Shown here piece after piece: positions 1 to 8,900 of a DNA stretch of 55,908 bases. Numbering within the stretch: position 1 is the stretch's first letter; each line of letters starts with the position of its first letter. A program made the translations under genes and the position numbers. This stretch comes from Corallococcus sicarius (GTDB lineage Bacteria; Myxococcota; Myxococcia; Myxococcales; Myxococcaceae). The notes under the pieces are model-generated. The model was not told the origin of the DNA, did not search any database, and was given only the letters and a program-made list of their open reading frames with translations. The stretch spans positions 1 to 55,908 of the forward strand of contig NZ_RAWG01000017.1 in assembly GCF_003611735.1 (NCBI RefSeq). Direction: 5' to 3'.

Positions 1-337
1 GGGGCGTGGGGGGCGCTGTCCTGCCATCGAACCCGGCCGCGCTGGAGCCGCGCTGGCCGGTCGCCATCCCGTCCTTCTGCTGGGCCCCCTGTGCGTTGGC
101 GCCGCGCTCGCCTTCCGCGGACCGGGCCGACGTGCCCTCTCCGGCGGATGCCTGCGACGCGCCACCCTTCGCGGAGGCGCCCTTGGTGGCGCCGCCCTTC
201 GCGGGGGCACCCTTCGCGGTCGCCTTGCCGGGAGTCTTGGCCTCCGCGGGCTTCGCCTTCTCTCGCGCTGCCTCCTCCCGGGGACCGCGGACGGGCTGTC
301 CCGGTCGGGGGATGTTGGGAGGAAGGCGGACGCTCAT
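1..337 (-). CDS. Hypothetical protein with Ala/Lys/Gly/Pro-rich N-terminus (partial, C-terminus beyond window)
   Basis: Open from an ATG at 337 to the window edge (112 codons) with no stop. The start has an AGAGG element about 9 bases upstream. The visible protein begins MSVRLPPNIPRPGQP and continues as an Ala/Lys/Gly/Pro-rich low-complexity linker with repeated AKGG/AKGA-like units. No signal peptide or domain is recognisable in the visible part; such linkers often precede a folded domain, which would lie outside the window. It starts 25 bases after the thaumatin-like gene on the same strand, so the two are probably co-transcribed. Function unknown. Confidence 0.6.
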   Translation of the reverse strand, partial: MSVRLPPNIPRPGQPVRGPREEAAREKAKPAEAKTPGKATAKGAPAKGGATKGASAKGGASQASAGEGTSARSAEGERGANAQGAQQKDGMATGQRGSSAAGFDGRTAPPTP

Positions 338-362
338 GGGAAGGGGCCTCTTGAGGGGGGAA

Positions 363-1361
363 TCAGGCCAGGTTCTTCATGTGGACGACGAGGTTGCTGT
401 CGCTGCTGCCCAGCGTGCTCGCATCGTCGGTGGGGATGACATAGCCCTGATCCGCGCCGACGTGCTTGCGGAAGAAGTCTACCACCTCCGGATCCTGCAC
501 GTTGGCGGTGGTGCTCTTCTTGATGCCGTACGCCTGGCCGTCCGCCCCCTTCGCCTTGACGGAGTCGGGCGCGGCGGCCAGCAGGTTGTCCGTGGTGCCG
601 GACAGACGGCCACCGCTCACAGGCTGCATCGTCATGGCCGCGTTGTGGCCCTCAATGTAGCTGACGTCGTAGTACGTCTGCCCCATCCCGCCGTTGAACT
701 TCACTTCACCGAGCGTCGCATTCTTGCCGTCGCCGGACGCGCTGCGGAAGTTGCCGGACCAGCTGTCCGGGAACTGCACCGTCCGGCTCTCGCCGGGCTT
801 GAGCGTGACGGAGTCCACGGCCTTCTCCCCGGCGTTGGGGGTGAAGTTCACCGTCATCGGCGTGGTGCCGTCGTTGTTCAGGGTGAGCGTGCTCTTGCCC
901 TTCACCGCGCCCTGGGGGGGCTGCGAGGCGCCCTCCGCCTTCGCGAAGGGCGGCGCGTCCTGCGGGGGCGTGGTGTTCGGCGACGGCTGCGCGAGCGGGA
1001 CCGCGTCACCCTGCTCGGCGCCGTTGGCGAACGGCTCCTCGCCGCCCAGGTCCGGCACGCCGCCGCCGTCCTGCGCGCTGTCGGCCGGGCTCATGCGGCC
1101 CTCGCCGCCGAGGAGCTTCGACAGCTCGCCCAGCACCTGCAGCGCGAGCATCTGACCCAGCTTCTCCATGCCGCCCTTGCCCGCGCCCTCCACTGAATCA
1201 AAGCCATCCTTCTGCAACAGCCCCTGGAGCGCTTGGGCCTTCGGCGACTCCGCCATCAACGGCGAGGGCCGCATGAGCGGGGAGGGAGGACGCTCGGTGG
1301 CGGTGCTGCGCGAGAGGGAGGGGCTGGGAACGGACGACTTGGACAGGGGGGAGATCGCCAT
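363..1361 (-). CDS. Thaumatin-like domain protein with disordered N-terminal region
   Basis: 332 residues; the ATG at 1361 has GAGGAA about 7 bases upstream. Residues 1-45 are Ser/Pro-rich, 45-90 form a helix-prone segment (LQGLLQKDGFDSVEG, then a Leu-rich stretch), 95-155 are a Pro/Ala linker. The C-terminal half (about 155-332) resembles thaumatin/osmotin-like folds: TLTLNNDGTTPMTVNF, a GESRTVQFPDSWSGNF strand pair, and YYDVSYIEGHNAAMTMQPV, close to the family's 'YDVSfvdGfnvpm' motif. There is no clear signal peptide, unusual for this mostly secreted family; myxobacteria use such N-termini on proteins exported by other routes. Enzymatic or inhibitory role not inferable. Likely co-transcribed with the partial gene downstream. 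Confidence 0.72.
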   Translation of the reverse strand: MAISPLSKSSVPSPSLSRSTATERPPSPLMRPSPLMAESPKAQALQGLLQKDGFDSVEGAGKGGMEKLGQMLALQVLGELSKLLGGEGRMSPADSAQDGGGVPDLGGEEPFANGAEQGDAVPLAQPSPNTTPPQDAPPFAKAEGASQPPQGAVKGKSTLTLNNDGTTPMTVNFTPNAGEKAVDSVTLKPGESRTVQFPDSWSGNFRSASGDGKNATLGEVKFNGGMGQTYYDVSYIEGHNAAMTMQPVSGGRLSGTTDNLLAAAPDSVKAKGADGQAYGIKKSTTANVQDPEVVDFFRKHVGADQGYVIPTDDASTLGSSDSNLVVHMKNLA

Positions 1362-1577
1362 GACGGGGTTCCTCGAAGGGGGACGGCTTGCAGCGGATGA
1401 GGAGGGCTAGAGCAGGAGCCGTGCCACGGCCCACACGTCCCCCAGGGCGTGACGCCCCCCCGGGATGGCTCGCGAACCGCGGGCGGGGACCGGGCAGGGT
1501 GATGAGCGCCGTCCGCCCGCTGATGTCTGGAGTCATCACCTGTGTCGCGCCTCCCGGTAGTCCCCTACGATGGCGGC

Positions 1578-2429
1578 ATGTGGCGACGGATCCTCACCCT
1601 GGGGGGCGTGGCCCTGGTGGCCTGTACCAGCACGCACCGGGTGGCGGCCTCCCAGCCCTGGGTGCCGTGGAATCGCCCCGCGAGCCTGGGGTGGTACGAC
1701 TGCGAGCCGGGAAGCACGCTCGTCGAGCGTCACACGCCCGGAGATGGTGGCCTCCCGTTCGAGCTGCGACGGACGCGCATCGGGGACCCCGGGATCCGTG
1801 CGCAGGTGCAGACCGAACGCCTGGGCCCCCAGGGCGCGCAGCGCCCCACTTGCTGCAGGTTGGCGTTTCCCCCGGGGGTCCTGGGCCATGAGCCGGACCG
1901 GGAGGAGCGCTTCCTCCGTCGGGAGGCCTTCCAGGCGGGCGGGGTCAAGGTGGAGGTCGAGGTCGAGGTCGTTCGCCGGACGACCCGGCTGGACTCAGGG
2001 TGTGACACCGTGCCCTGCCCCTGCCTGGGTGACGTCCTGGTGGAGGAGATGTCGTCCCGGCGCCCTGGCCCCGCGGGCGAGGGCGCCGTGCGCATCCGCT
2101 TCGACCCCAGCCGCTCGCACTTCTCCCGCGCTCAGGGCTGTAGCAGCCCTCCACACGGCTCCGCTCCCGACGCCAGGGGGCTCGTGGAGACCCGGGTGGC
2201 CACGGCGCTGGATGTGCCCTTCGGTCTCCAGGGCGCCCGCCACCGGTGCATGCGGGTGCGCACCTGGTTGTCGCCTGACATGCCCGTCGAATCCCTTGAG
2301 TGCCCGAGTGTCCTGGAAGGACGTGCGATGTGGCAGACGCCGGATGCGTCCGCGAGAGGTGCTCGCACGCTCGAGACGACGGAGGTGGTGTCCTTCGACT
2401 GCAAGGAGTCCCCGCCCCGGGGGCCGTGA
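1578..2429 (+). CDS. Hypothetical lipoprotein
   Basis: 283 residues from the ATG at 1578, chosen because it gives a standard lipoprotein signal MWRRILTLGGVALVAC with lipobox LVAC; an upstream in-frame ATG at 1542 would bury it. The mature protein has about ten Cys residues, including DSGCDTVPCPC and paired Cys near the C-terminus, suggesting disulfides in the periplasm or on the outer membrane. No known domain recognised. Monocistronic, ending at a strong hairpin (2445-2473). Transcribed divergently from the thaumatin-like gene; 216 bases lie between the two starts with no promoter I can assign. Confidence 0.7.
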   Translation: MWRRILTLGGVALVACTSTHRVAASQPWVPWNRPASLGWYDCEPGSTLVERHTPGDGGLPFELRRTRIGDPGIRAQVQTERLGPQGAQRPTCCRLAFPPGVLGHEPDREERFLRREAFQAGGVKVEVEVEVVRRTTRLDSGCDTVPCPCLGDVLVEEMSSRRPGPAGEGAVRIRFDPSRSHFSRAQGCSSPPHGSAPDARGLVETRVATALDVPFGLQGARHRCMRVRTWLSPDMPVESLECPSVLEGRAMWQTPDASARGARTLETTEVVSFDCKESPPRGP

Positions 2430-2444
2430 GGCCCCAAAGAAGAA

Positions 2445-2473
2445 CGGCCCCCCTCCGCATAGGAGGGGGGCCG
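2445..2473. terminator. Bidirectional intrinsic terminator
   Basis: Perfect 12-bp stem (CGGCCCCCCTCC and its complement) with a 5-base GCATA loop, between two converging genes. On the minus strand the stem is followed by TTCTTCTTT, giving a classic terminator for the GlsB gene; on the plus strand it follows the lipoprotein stop by 16 bases but lacks a U-run. Confidence 0.8.
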
Positions 2474-2494
2474 TCGCACTTCAAGGCCGTACGG

Positions 2495-2764
2495 TCATGC
2501 TTTTCGTACGGTCGCGGAGCGAATGGCCCGCAGTATCAAGAGCAGCACCACCGCCCCGATGAACGCCACGAAGATGGTGCCCGCGATGCCGCCGAACGGA
2601 GCCCCCGTGCCGAGCGCCCGGAAGATGAAGCCACCCAGGAACGCGCCGACGATGCCCACCACGATGTCGCCCACCACGCCATAGCCGCCGCCGACCACCG
2701 CGGACGCGAGCCACCCCGCGATGAGGCCGATGACCGCCCACAACAGGATTGCTTCCAAGCCCAT
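2495..2764 (-). CDS. GlsB/YeaQ/YmgE family stress-response membrane protein
   Basis: 89 residues, the usual family length. Three transmembrane segments at about 5-25, 32-50 and 58-80, with the family's Gly-rich pattern: GLIAGWLASAVVGG, GDIVVGIVGAFLGGFIF and GIAGTIFVAFIGAVVLLLILR. The family is the transglycosylase-associated or general-stress inner-membrane group; biochemical role unknown. Single gene, terminated by the hairpin at 2445-2473. The ATG at 2764 has an AGAGA-type Shine-Dalgarno element. Confidence 0.92.
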   Translation of the reverse strand: MGLEAILLWAVIGLIAGWLASAVVGGGYGVVGDIVVGIVGAFLGGFIFRALGTGAPFGGIAGTIFVAFIGAVVLLLILRAIRSATVRKA

Positions 2765-2965
2765 GTCGTCTCTCCCTGTGCCTCAAGCTGACGGGGAACA
2801 ACATGGGCACGACCCGGCGTGCGCGCTCGCCCCGCCCCCAGGTCGGAGTCTTTTGGGGAAGAAGCCCGGAATTCCAGGGGCTTGACCGTTCTCCAGCCCA
2901 CAGTCACGCTGTGGCCCAGCCGCTTTGAAGCGCGCGGTACGCAGTGCTCGCGGCTGGAGACTGGT

Positions 2966-3847
2966 GTGTCACCCAAGCGCATCTTCGAGTCCGTAGGTCC
3001 TTCCCCCCTGGCGTTTGATCGGCAGTCCTTCCGGTGCCGGCACACGCTGCTGGGGCACCCCGCGCTGGAGCTGGAGAACCTGGCCGGCGTGGTGCAGCGG
3101 CTGCCCGCGGACAACGTGTTCTTCAGCTCCGGGCTGTTGCCCAAGGACGCGGACTTCGACCGCGCGCACGTGGACTACCGCACCGGGCTGTCGCTCAAGG
3201 ACACCGTGGAGAACATGATGACGAGCAACTCGTACATCATGCTCCGCGCGCCGGAGCAGGACCCCAGCTTCCAAGGGCTGTTCCGCATGTTGCTCGCGGA
3301 GGTGGAGGACCTGATGCGCGCGCAGGGCGTGGGCACCACCGCCGTGGATCCGATGCTCTACCTGTTCATCGCGTCCCCGGGCAGCGTCACGCCCTTCCAC
3401 CTGGACCGGTACTCCACGCTGCTGATGCAGTTCCGTGGCACCAAGGAAGTCCACGTCTCCCCAGCGTGGGATGAGCAGGTGGTGCCCGCGGCCGACCTGG
3501 AGTCCTTCGTGGTGCGCTCCGGCTCCAAGGTGAACTACCGGGAGACCTTCGACACGACGGCGACGCGCTATGCGTTCGGCCCCGGGGACGCGCTGCACAT
3601 CCCCTTCGTGGCGCCGCACTACGTGAAGAACGGCAGCGACGACGTCTCCGTGTCGCTGTCCATCATCTTCAACACCCGTGAGACGGCGCGCCACCTGCGC
3701 GCGCTGCGCACCAACCACCTCCTGCGCTCGCGGCTGGGGCCGCTGGGCTACCAGCCCACGCCCGTGAACCGCTTCCTGCCGTTGGATCACGTGAAGAGCA
3801 ACGTGGAGCGCGTGGTGCGCCGCGCGCGCCGCCTCCTGCCCGTCTGA
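2966..3847 (+). CDS. Cupin-like / JmjC-type protein (putative Fe(II)/2-oxoglutarate-dependent oxygenase)
   Basis: The GTG start at 2966 is preferred (GGAG 6 bases upstream); the frame is open to an ATG at 2819 but that stretch does not read like the domain. 293 residues. The central double-stranded beta-helix carries H145-x-D147 (in TPFHLDRYST) and a distal H218 (in VAPHYVKN), the metal triad of JmjC/cupin-8 oxygenases; FGPGDALHIPF is the typical strand before the distal His. The C-terminal 60 residues are Arg-rich (ERVVRRARRLLPV). Members hydroxylate proteins, tRNA or small molecules; the substrate cannot be told. A weak 6-bp hairpin (3852-3868) follows the stop. Confidence 0.78.
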   Translation: MSPKRIFESVGPSPLAFDRQSFRCRHTLLGHPALELENLAGVVQRLPADNVFFSSGLLPKDADFDRAHVDYRTGLSLKDTVENMMTSNSYIMLRAPEQDPSFQGLFRMLLAEVEDLMRAQGVGTTAVDPMLYLFIASPGSVTPFHLDRYSTLLMQFRGTKEVHVSPAWDEQVVPAADLESFVVRSGSKVNYRETFDTTATRYAFGPGDALHIPFVAPHYVKNGSDDVSVSLSIIFNTRETARHLRALRTNHLLRSRLGPLGYQPTPVNRFLPLDHVKSNVERVVRRARRLLPV

Positions 3848-3969
3848 GCCGCGCGGGGACGACCCGCGACGCCCACACGCCCCCTCACCGACGCCATGCC
3901 CCGGACTGCGGCGGCCCATGCGGCCGCCTACTGACGCGTTTGAAACGCACGTTGACGGAACGGGCTTTT

Positions 3970-3992
3970 AAGATGCATCCTGGATGCATCTT
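3970..3992 (+). promoter_or_regulatory. NsrR operator (11-1-11 inverted repeat)
   Basis: Two 11-bp arms, AAGATGCATCC and its exact reverse complement, separated by one T. This matches in sequence and in 11-1-11 spacing the known NsrR consensus (AAGATGCATTT type). It lies 32 bases before the globin start, in the operon that encodes an NsrR-type repressor, so autoregulation by nitric oxide is likely. A second perfect dyad (GCGTTT-G-AAACGC, 3936-3948) and a TTGACG hexamer (3952-3957) lie just upstream. Confidence 0.85.
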
Positions 3993-4024
3993 TAAGAGCC
4001 CGCTTCCGGGCGAGGGAGACAGTC

Positions 4025-4390
4025 ATGTCGAGCGTGTACGAGCAGATTGGCGGGGAGCCGGCGATGGCGGCGGCGGTGGAGCTCTTCTACCGGAAGGTGC
4101 TGGGCGACGACCGCATCAGCCACTTCTTCGAGGACGTGGACATGGAGCGCCAGGCCGCGAAGCAGAAGGCGTTCCTCACGCTGGTGACCGGGGGGCCCGC
4201 GACCTACTCGGGCAAGGACATGCGGGCGGGCCACAAGCACCTGGTGCAGCGCGGGTTGAACGACATGCACTTCGACGCCGTGGCGGGGCACCTGAAGGAG
4301 ACGCTGGAGGAGCTGGGCGTGCCCGCGGAGCTGGTGGGCAAGGTGATGGCGGTCGCGGAGGGCGCGCGGGCGGACGTGCTCAACCGCTAG
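4025..4390 (+). CDS. glbN: Group I truncated haemoglobin
   Basis: 121 residues, the size of trHbI proteins. F21-Y22 (B9-B10), the Gly-Gly near the N-terminus, Q43 and Q47 in helix E, and proximal H70 (in MRAGHKHL) fit the family; the cyanobacterial distal His46 is Lys here. Group I globins with a Tyr-B10 pocket bind O2 and NO and can act as NO dioxygenases when given electrons. It is the first gene of a three-gene operon with a flavin/iron-sulfur reductase and NsrR, behind an NsrR box, so NO detoxification is the likely role, in the cytoplasm. Confidence 0.95.
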   Translation: MSSVYEQIGGEPAMAAAVELFYRKVLGDDRISHFFEDVDMERQAAKQKAFLTLVTGGPATYSGKDMRAGHKHLVQRGLNDMHFDAVAGHLKETLEELGVPAELVGKVMAVAEGARADVLNR

Positions 4391-4415
4391 CCGGAAGAAA
4401 GAAAGGGGGCACGTC

Positions 4416-5411
4416 ATGGCGAAGGTGAAGCATGAAGCGGCGTGGTACCCGCTGGAGCCCGGAGAGACGGTGCTGGACGGGCTGCTGCGGCAGGGCGTGA
4501 ACGTGTCCCACTCATGCAGGGCGGGCGCGTGCCAGTCCTGCATGATGCGCGCGGTGGAGGGCGTCGTGCCCCCTGCCGCGCAGGTCGGGCTCAAGGACAC
4601 GCTCCGGGTGCGCAACTACTTCCTCGCGTGCGCGTGCCGGCTGCCGGACGGCCAGGCGCTGGAGGTGGCGGGGGTGGGCGAGCTTCGCGTGCCCGCGCGC
4701 ATCGCCTCGCTGACGCCGCTCTCACGAGACGTGCTCTCGGTGCGCCTGGAGACGGAAGGCGCACTCGACTACCGCGCGGGGCAGTACGTCACGCTGCTGC
4801 GCGCGGAGGGCCTGGCGCGCAGCTACTCCCTGGCGAGCCTGCCCCGGGAGCGCACCCTGGAGCTTCACGTGCGGCTCATCCCCGGCGGCGCGATGAGCGG
4901 CTGGCTCGCCACGGAGGCGAAGCCCGGCGACCGCGTGGAGTTGCAGGGCCCGGCGGGCGACTGCTTCTACGTCCCCGGGCAGCCGGAGGCGCCGTTGTTG
5001 CTGGCGGGCACGGGCACGGGGCTCGCGCCCCTGTATGGGATTGCCCGTGACGCGCTGGAGGCCGGACACACCGGCCCCCTCCACCTGTTCCACGGCGCCC
5101 GGGAGCCGGGCGGGCTGTACCTGGTGGACGCGCTGCGGGAGCTGGCGGCACGCCATCCCAACCTCCACTACCGGCCCTGCGTGCTGGGCGGAGGGGGAGG
5201 AGAGGTGGAGGAAGGTGCGCTGGAGGACCTTGTTCGCGCCTGCCTCCCGAAGCGGCCGACGGGCTGGCGGGCGTTCCTCTGCGGCAACGCCGAAGGGGTG
5301 TTATCCCTGCGCAAGAAGCTCTTCCTGGCGGGGTTCTCGCTGAAGGACATCCACGCGGATGCCTTCCTGCCGAGCACGCCTCGGGTGGAGCCCGTCTCCG
5401 GAGCCGCCTGA
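4416..5411 (+). CDS. 2Fe-2S ferredoxin / FAD / NAD(P)H oxidoreductase (putative globin reductase)
   Basis: 331 residues in three modules. Residues 1-88: plant-type ferredoxin with C34-x4-C39-x2-C42 and C72/C74 (LACAC). About 92-190: FAD-binding barrel with RSYS (135-138) and GGAMS (158-161). About 190-320: NAD(P)-binding domain with GTGTGLAP (198-205) and FLCGNAEGV. This is the layout of CDP-6-deoxyglucoseen and oxygenase reductases. Its position 25 bases after a truncated globin and 2 bases before nsrR suggests it reduces the globin haem, making a two-component equivalent of flavohaemoglobin. That pairing is inference. A GGGGG Shine-Dalgarno element precedes the ATG. Confidence 0.93.
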   Translation: MAKVKHEAAWYPLEPGETVLDGLLRQGVNVSHSCRAGACQSCMMRAVEGVVPPAAQVGLKDTLRVRNYFLACACRLPDGQALEVAGVGELRVPARIASLTPLSRDVLSVRLETEGALDYRAGQYVTLLRAEGLARSYSLASLPRERTLELHVRLIPGGAMSGWLATEAKPGDRVELQGPAGDCFYVPGQPEAPLLLAGTGTGLAPLYGIARDALEAGHTGPLHLFHGAREPGGLYLVDALRELAARHPNLHYRPCVLGGGGGEVEEGALEDLVRACLPKRPTGWRAFLCGNAEGVLSLRKKLFLAGFSLKDIHADAFLPSTPRVEPVSGAA

Positions 5412-5413
5412 CC

Positions 5414-5872
5414 TTGCGCCTGACCCTCCACGCCGACTACGCGCTGCGCATCCTGATGTACCTGGCCGCACGGCCGGGCAGGCCGTCGTCCACGCAGGAG
5501 ATGGCGGATGCCTACGCCATCTCCAAGCACCACCTGGTGCGCGTGGTGCAGACCCTGGCGGGGCTGGGCTACGTGGAGGTGAGGCCGGGGCGCTCCGGCG
5601 GCGTGCTGCTGGCGCGGGCGCCGGGGGACATCCGGCTGGGCAAGGTGGTGCGCGCCGGGGAGCCGGACTTCCACCTGGTGGAGTGCTTCGACCGCGAGCA
5701 CAACACCTGTCCCATCGCGCCCGCGTGCGGCCTCAAGGGCGTGCTGGCCGAGGCCCGGGACGCGTTCCTGGCCACGCTGGACAAGTACACGCTGGAGGAC
5801 CTGCTGCGCCGCTCCAAGCCGGGGCTCGCGGACCTCTTCCTGCCGACGGGCACGTCGGAGGACCCGGGCTGA
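5414..5872 (+). CDS. nsrR: Rrf2-family NO-sensing repressor NsrR
   Basis: 152 residues from a TTG that follows the reductase stop by 2 bases, implying translational coupling; MRLTLHADYALRILMYLA is the canonical Rrf2 N-terminus. A winged helix occupies 1-65 (recognition helix near ISKHHLVRVVQ). The cluster-binding loop has C91, C99 and C105 (CFDREHNTC, then PIAPACGLKGVL), matching the three-Cys pattern and the PACxLK context of NsrR. The [Fe-S] cluster reacts with NO and releases DNA. The palindrome at 3970-3992 is the expected target, giving a self-regulated operon. Confidence 0.93.
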   Translation: MRLTLHADYALRILMYLAARPGRPSSTQEMADAYAISKHHLVRVVQTLAGLGYVEVRPGRSGGVLLARAPGDIRLGKVVRAGEPDFHLVECFDREHNTCPIAPACGLKGVLAEARDAFLATLDKYTLEDLLRRSKPGLADLFLPTGTSEDPG

Positions 5873-5984
5873 GCACCGCCCGTGCGCGTGGCGCCCGCGA
5901 GTGTCCTCGGACGACGGGATGACGGAGCGCGTCGCGTGAGCGTCGTTGACAGGGACCACCGGGGCCCGGACAGTCGCCCGCGCC

Positions 5985-8900
5985 ATGGCCACCTATCCTG
6001 CCTCTCCCCGTGAAGCCTTCCTCCAGCTTCGCACGCTCGCCGAGGCGCTGAGCCAACCGCAAGAGCGGCCCCGCGCGCTGGTGGAGCTGCGGGAGCTGGC
6101 GGAGCTGTCGCGCGACCAGCCGGAGGGGGCGCCCCTGCGCCTTGCGTCCGTGGTGGTGGCGGTGGGCGCGTCGCAGGAGCGGCTGGAGCTGTTCATCCCC
6201 CCGTCCATCTTCGCGCCGGAGGCCTGGGCCTTCACCTTCCTGGAGGGGCTGCTGAAGGTGCCGCTGGACGAGTACGCCGGCAAGCAGCTGGTGGAGGTAG
6301 GCGCGGGCTCCGGGTGGATCTGCATCGCGCTCGCGAAGTTCACCGGCCTCGCGCGCATCCGGGGGCTGGACTTGAACCCGCAGTCCCCCGCCGTGGGGCT
6401 CTGCAACGCGTGGCTCAACGGCGATGAGCAGCTGGTGTCCCGGCTGTCCTTCGGCGAGAGCGACCTGTTGCGCGGCCTCCCCGCGGCGCCGTCCTGGGAC
6501 TTCATCGTCGGGTGCATCCCCCAGGTGCTGCGCGGCGACGGGCTGCCGGCGGAGCTGGCGCAGGCGGATGAGCAGGCCCTGCACGACCTGTCCAACTACA
6601 CGTCCCTGCAGAACGTCTACGAGGACCACTTCGGCCTGGGCCTCATCGCGCGGCTGCTGGACGAGGCCCCGGAGCGGCTGCTGCCCGGAGGGCGCCTGCT
6701 GTTGAACCTCGCGGGCCGTCCGGGCCGCGCCATCATCGCGCGGATGTTCACCCGGCGCGGCTACACCACCGACGTGCGCGTGGCGCGGCGGGTGATGCAG
6801 GCGGCGGACACGGACATCCGCCCCCTGGTGTCGCTGGAGCAGCGCACCGGGCGCGAGTTCGAGTTCTTCATGGAGGCCCACAGCCCGGAGCCGCTGCGCG
6901 CCGCGACCGCGCTCGGCTGGCTCCAGGCAGGCCACCCCATCTGGCACGAGGTGGCGGTGTGGGAAGCGCACCTGTCACTGCCCCGTGAAACGCTGGCCCT
7001 GCGCGCGTCCCTGCGACACCTGGGCATCGCCGCGCTCCAGGAGGAGCTGGACCTGGGCGCCGTGTCCGCGGAGCAGCTGGGGTTCGTGGCCTCGCTCGCG
7101 CAGCGCCTGTCGCACTCGCCGCACCTGCCCTATGCGCACGAGGCCGGGGACGCGTCCTTCCGCCGGCTCGTCGCCCGCTACCTGGACCGCCACTTCGGGC
7201 TGCGGCTGTCGGAGGAGTCGCTGTTCGTCGCGCCCGAGCGCGAGCAGGCCGTCTACTCCCTGCTGCTCGCCACGTGCGACCCGGGCGACACGGTGCTGGT
7301 GTCGCGCAGCCTGCACCCACTCTACGCCCGTGCGCTGGACAAGGCGGGCGTGCGCGCCGCGGTGACGCACAACACGCTGGAGGAGATCCGCCGGTTGCTC
7401 TCCGCCTTCGACGTGAAGGCCGTGCTGCTGACGGTGGAGCCGGGGGAGCGCACCAACCTCGCGGTGCTGCGCGACATCGTGGCGGAGGCCGCCCGGCGCG
7501 GCATCTGGGTGGTGCTGGATGAGAGCGCCTTCTTCAACATCACCGGGGAGGTGGAGCCGCGCACGCTCTTCGAGTTCCTCGCCCGGACGCCGCACGCGCC
7601 CAACCTCGTCATCCTGTACGGCCTCATCAAGAACGCCGTGTGGCCGGACCTGGAGCTGACGCTGCTGCTGCCCGTGCCGGAGCCGCTGCGCGCCGACCTG
7701 GAGGTGGCCGCGGAGGTGACGTACTCGCGCATCAGCCTCTTCGCGGAGTGGTTCTACGAGCGCACCTTCTCGGAGCTGCTCGCCTTCCGCATGGCCTTCG
7801 CGGAGCCCGAACCTCCGGCCCCGCACCGCGCGCCGGAGGTGCCGCTGCCCCGGGCGAAGCGCATCACGCAGCTGTCGAAGCTGCCCGCTTTCGCGCCCCG
7901 CTTCTTCCGCGAGGACGACCCGGAGCTGGTGCGCCTGGACTACGGCGAGAACGAGGGCCCGCTGCCGCTGCCGCTGGTGGAGGGGCTCATCGCGGCCGGA
8001 GTCGCTCCCCGCGCGGACTCCACGCAGACGGGCCTGGCCGAGTCCGTGGCGGCCTTCCTGCTGGAGACGCGCGGCGCCCGCTACAGCGCCGACGACGTGG
8101 TGGTGGCCCCGGGCGTCTGGCCCCTGATGCACCACCTGGGCGTGGCGCTGCGCCAGCGGTGGGGCCGGGTGCCGCACGTGTTCCTGGTCACCCCCTGCTA
8201 CGGCGTGCTGGCGCCCACGTTCCTCGCGGCGGGCTGTGAGGTGGAGTCGGGGCCGCTCAGCCAGCTGCTGTCGCGCCGCACGCGGGGCAGCGCACCGGAC
8301 GCGGTGGTGCTGTCCCAGCCGGCGAACCCCACGGGCCACTACCTGTCGCATGAGGAGTTGATGGCGCTGGCGACGTACGTGGTGGAGCAGCGCTGCCTGT
8401 GGGTGTCGGACGAAATCTTCGGGCTGGTGAACCTCACCAACCCGTCCGCGGAGACGGTGCACAGCCCGGTGTCGCTGGAGGGCGCGGTGCCCGGCATCGG
8501 CGCGCGCACGGTGCTCTTGGGCGGGCTGTCCAAGGAGTTCGCCGCGGGGGGCCTGCGCGTGGGCTGGCTCGCGACGAAGGACCGGGCCCTGGTGGCGGCG
8601 CTGCGCGACAGCGCTCCGGGCGTGCTGCACGCGCCCACCGCGCGCGCGGCGGCGTACCTGTACGCGGCCCATGCCCGGGGCCCGGACGGACAGCTGCTCT
8701 ATCCGGCGCGGCACAAGGCGCTGCGGGCGTACCTGGCGAGGATGCGGCGCGACCTCGCGGAGAAGCGCACGTTGCTCGCGGAGGCGCTGCCGGATGACGG
8801 CCGGGCGGAGTCCACCGAGGCGGGAGGACTCTTCCTCGCGCCCCGGATGACGGCCTGGCTGGGCCGCACGGTGGACGGGGTGACGCTCACGCCGGAGAAC

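Noticed and set aside
3852-3868. Hairpin after the cupin-like gene as a terminator
   Set aside because: Only a 6-bp stem without a T-run; too weak to list in such GC-rich sequence.
5873-5984. SAM riboswitch or clear promoter ahead of the methionine S-methyltransferase-like gene
   Set aside because: No stem array of a SAM riboswitch is visible in 112 bases, and the TTGACA at 5946 lacks a reasonable -10 partner.
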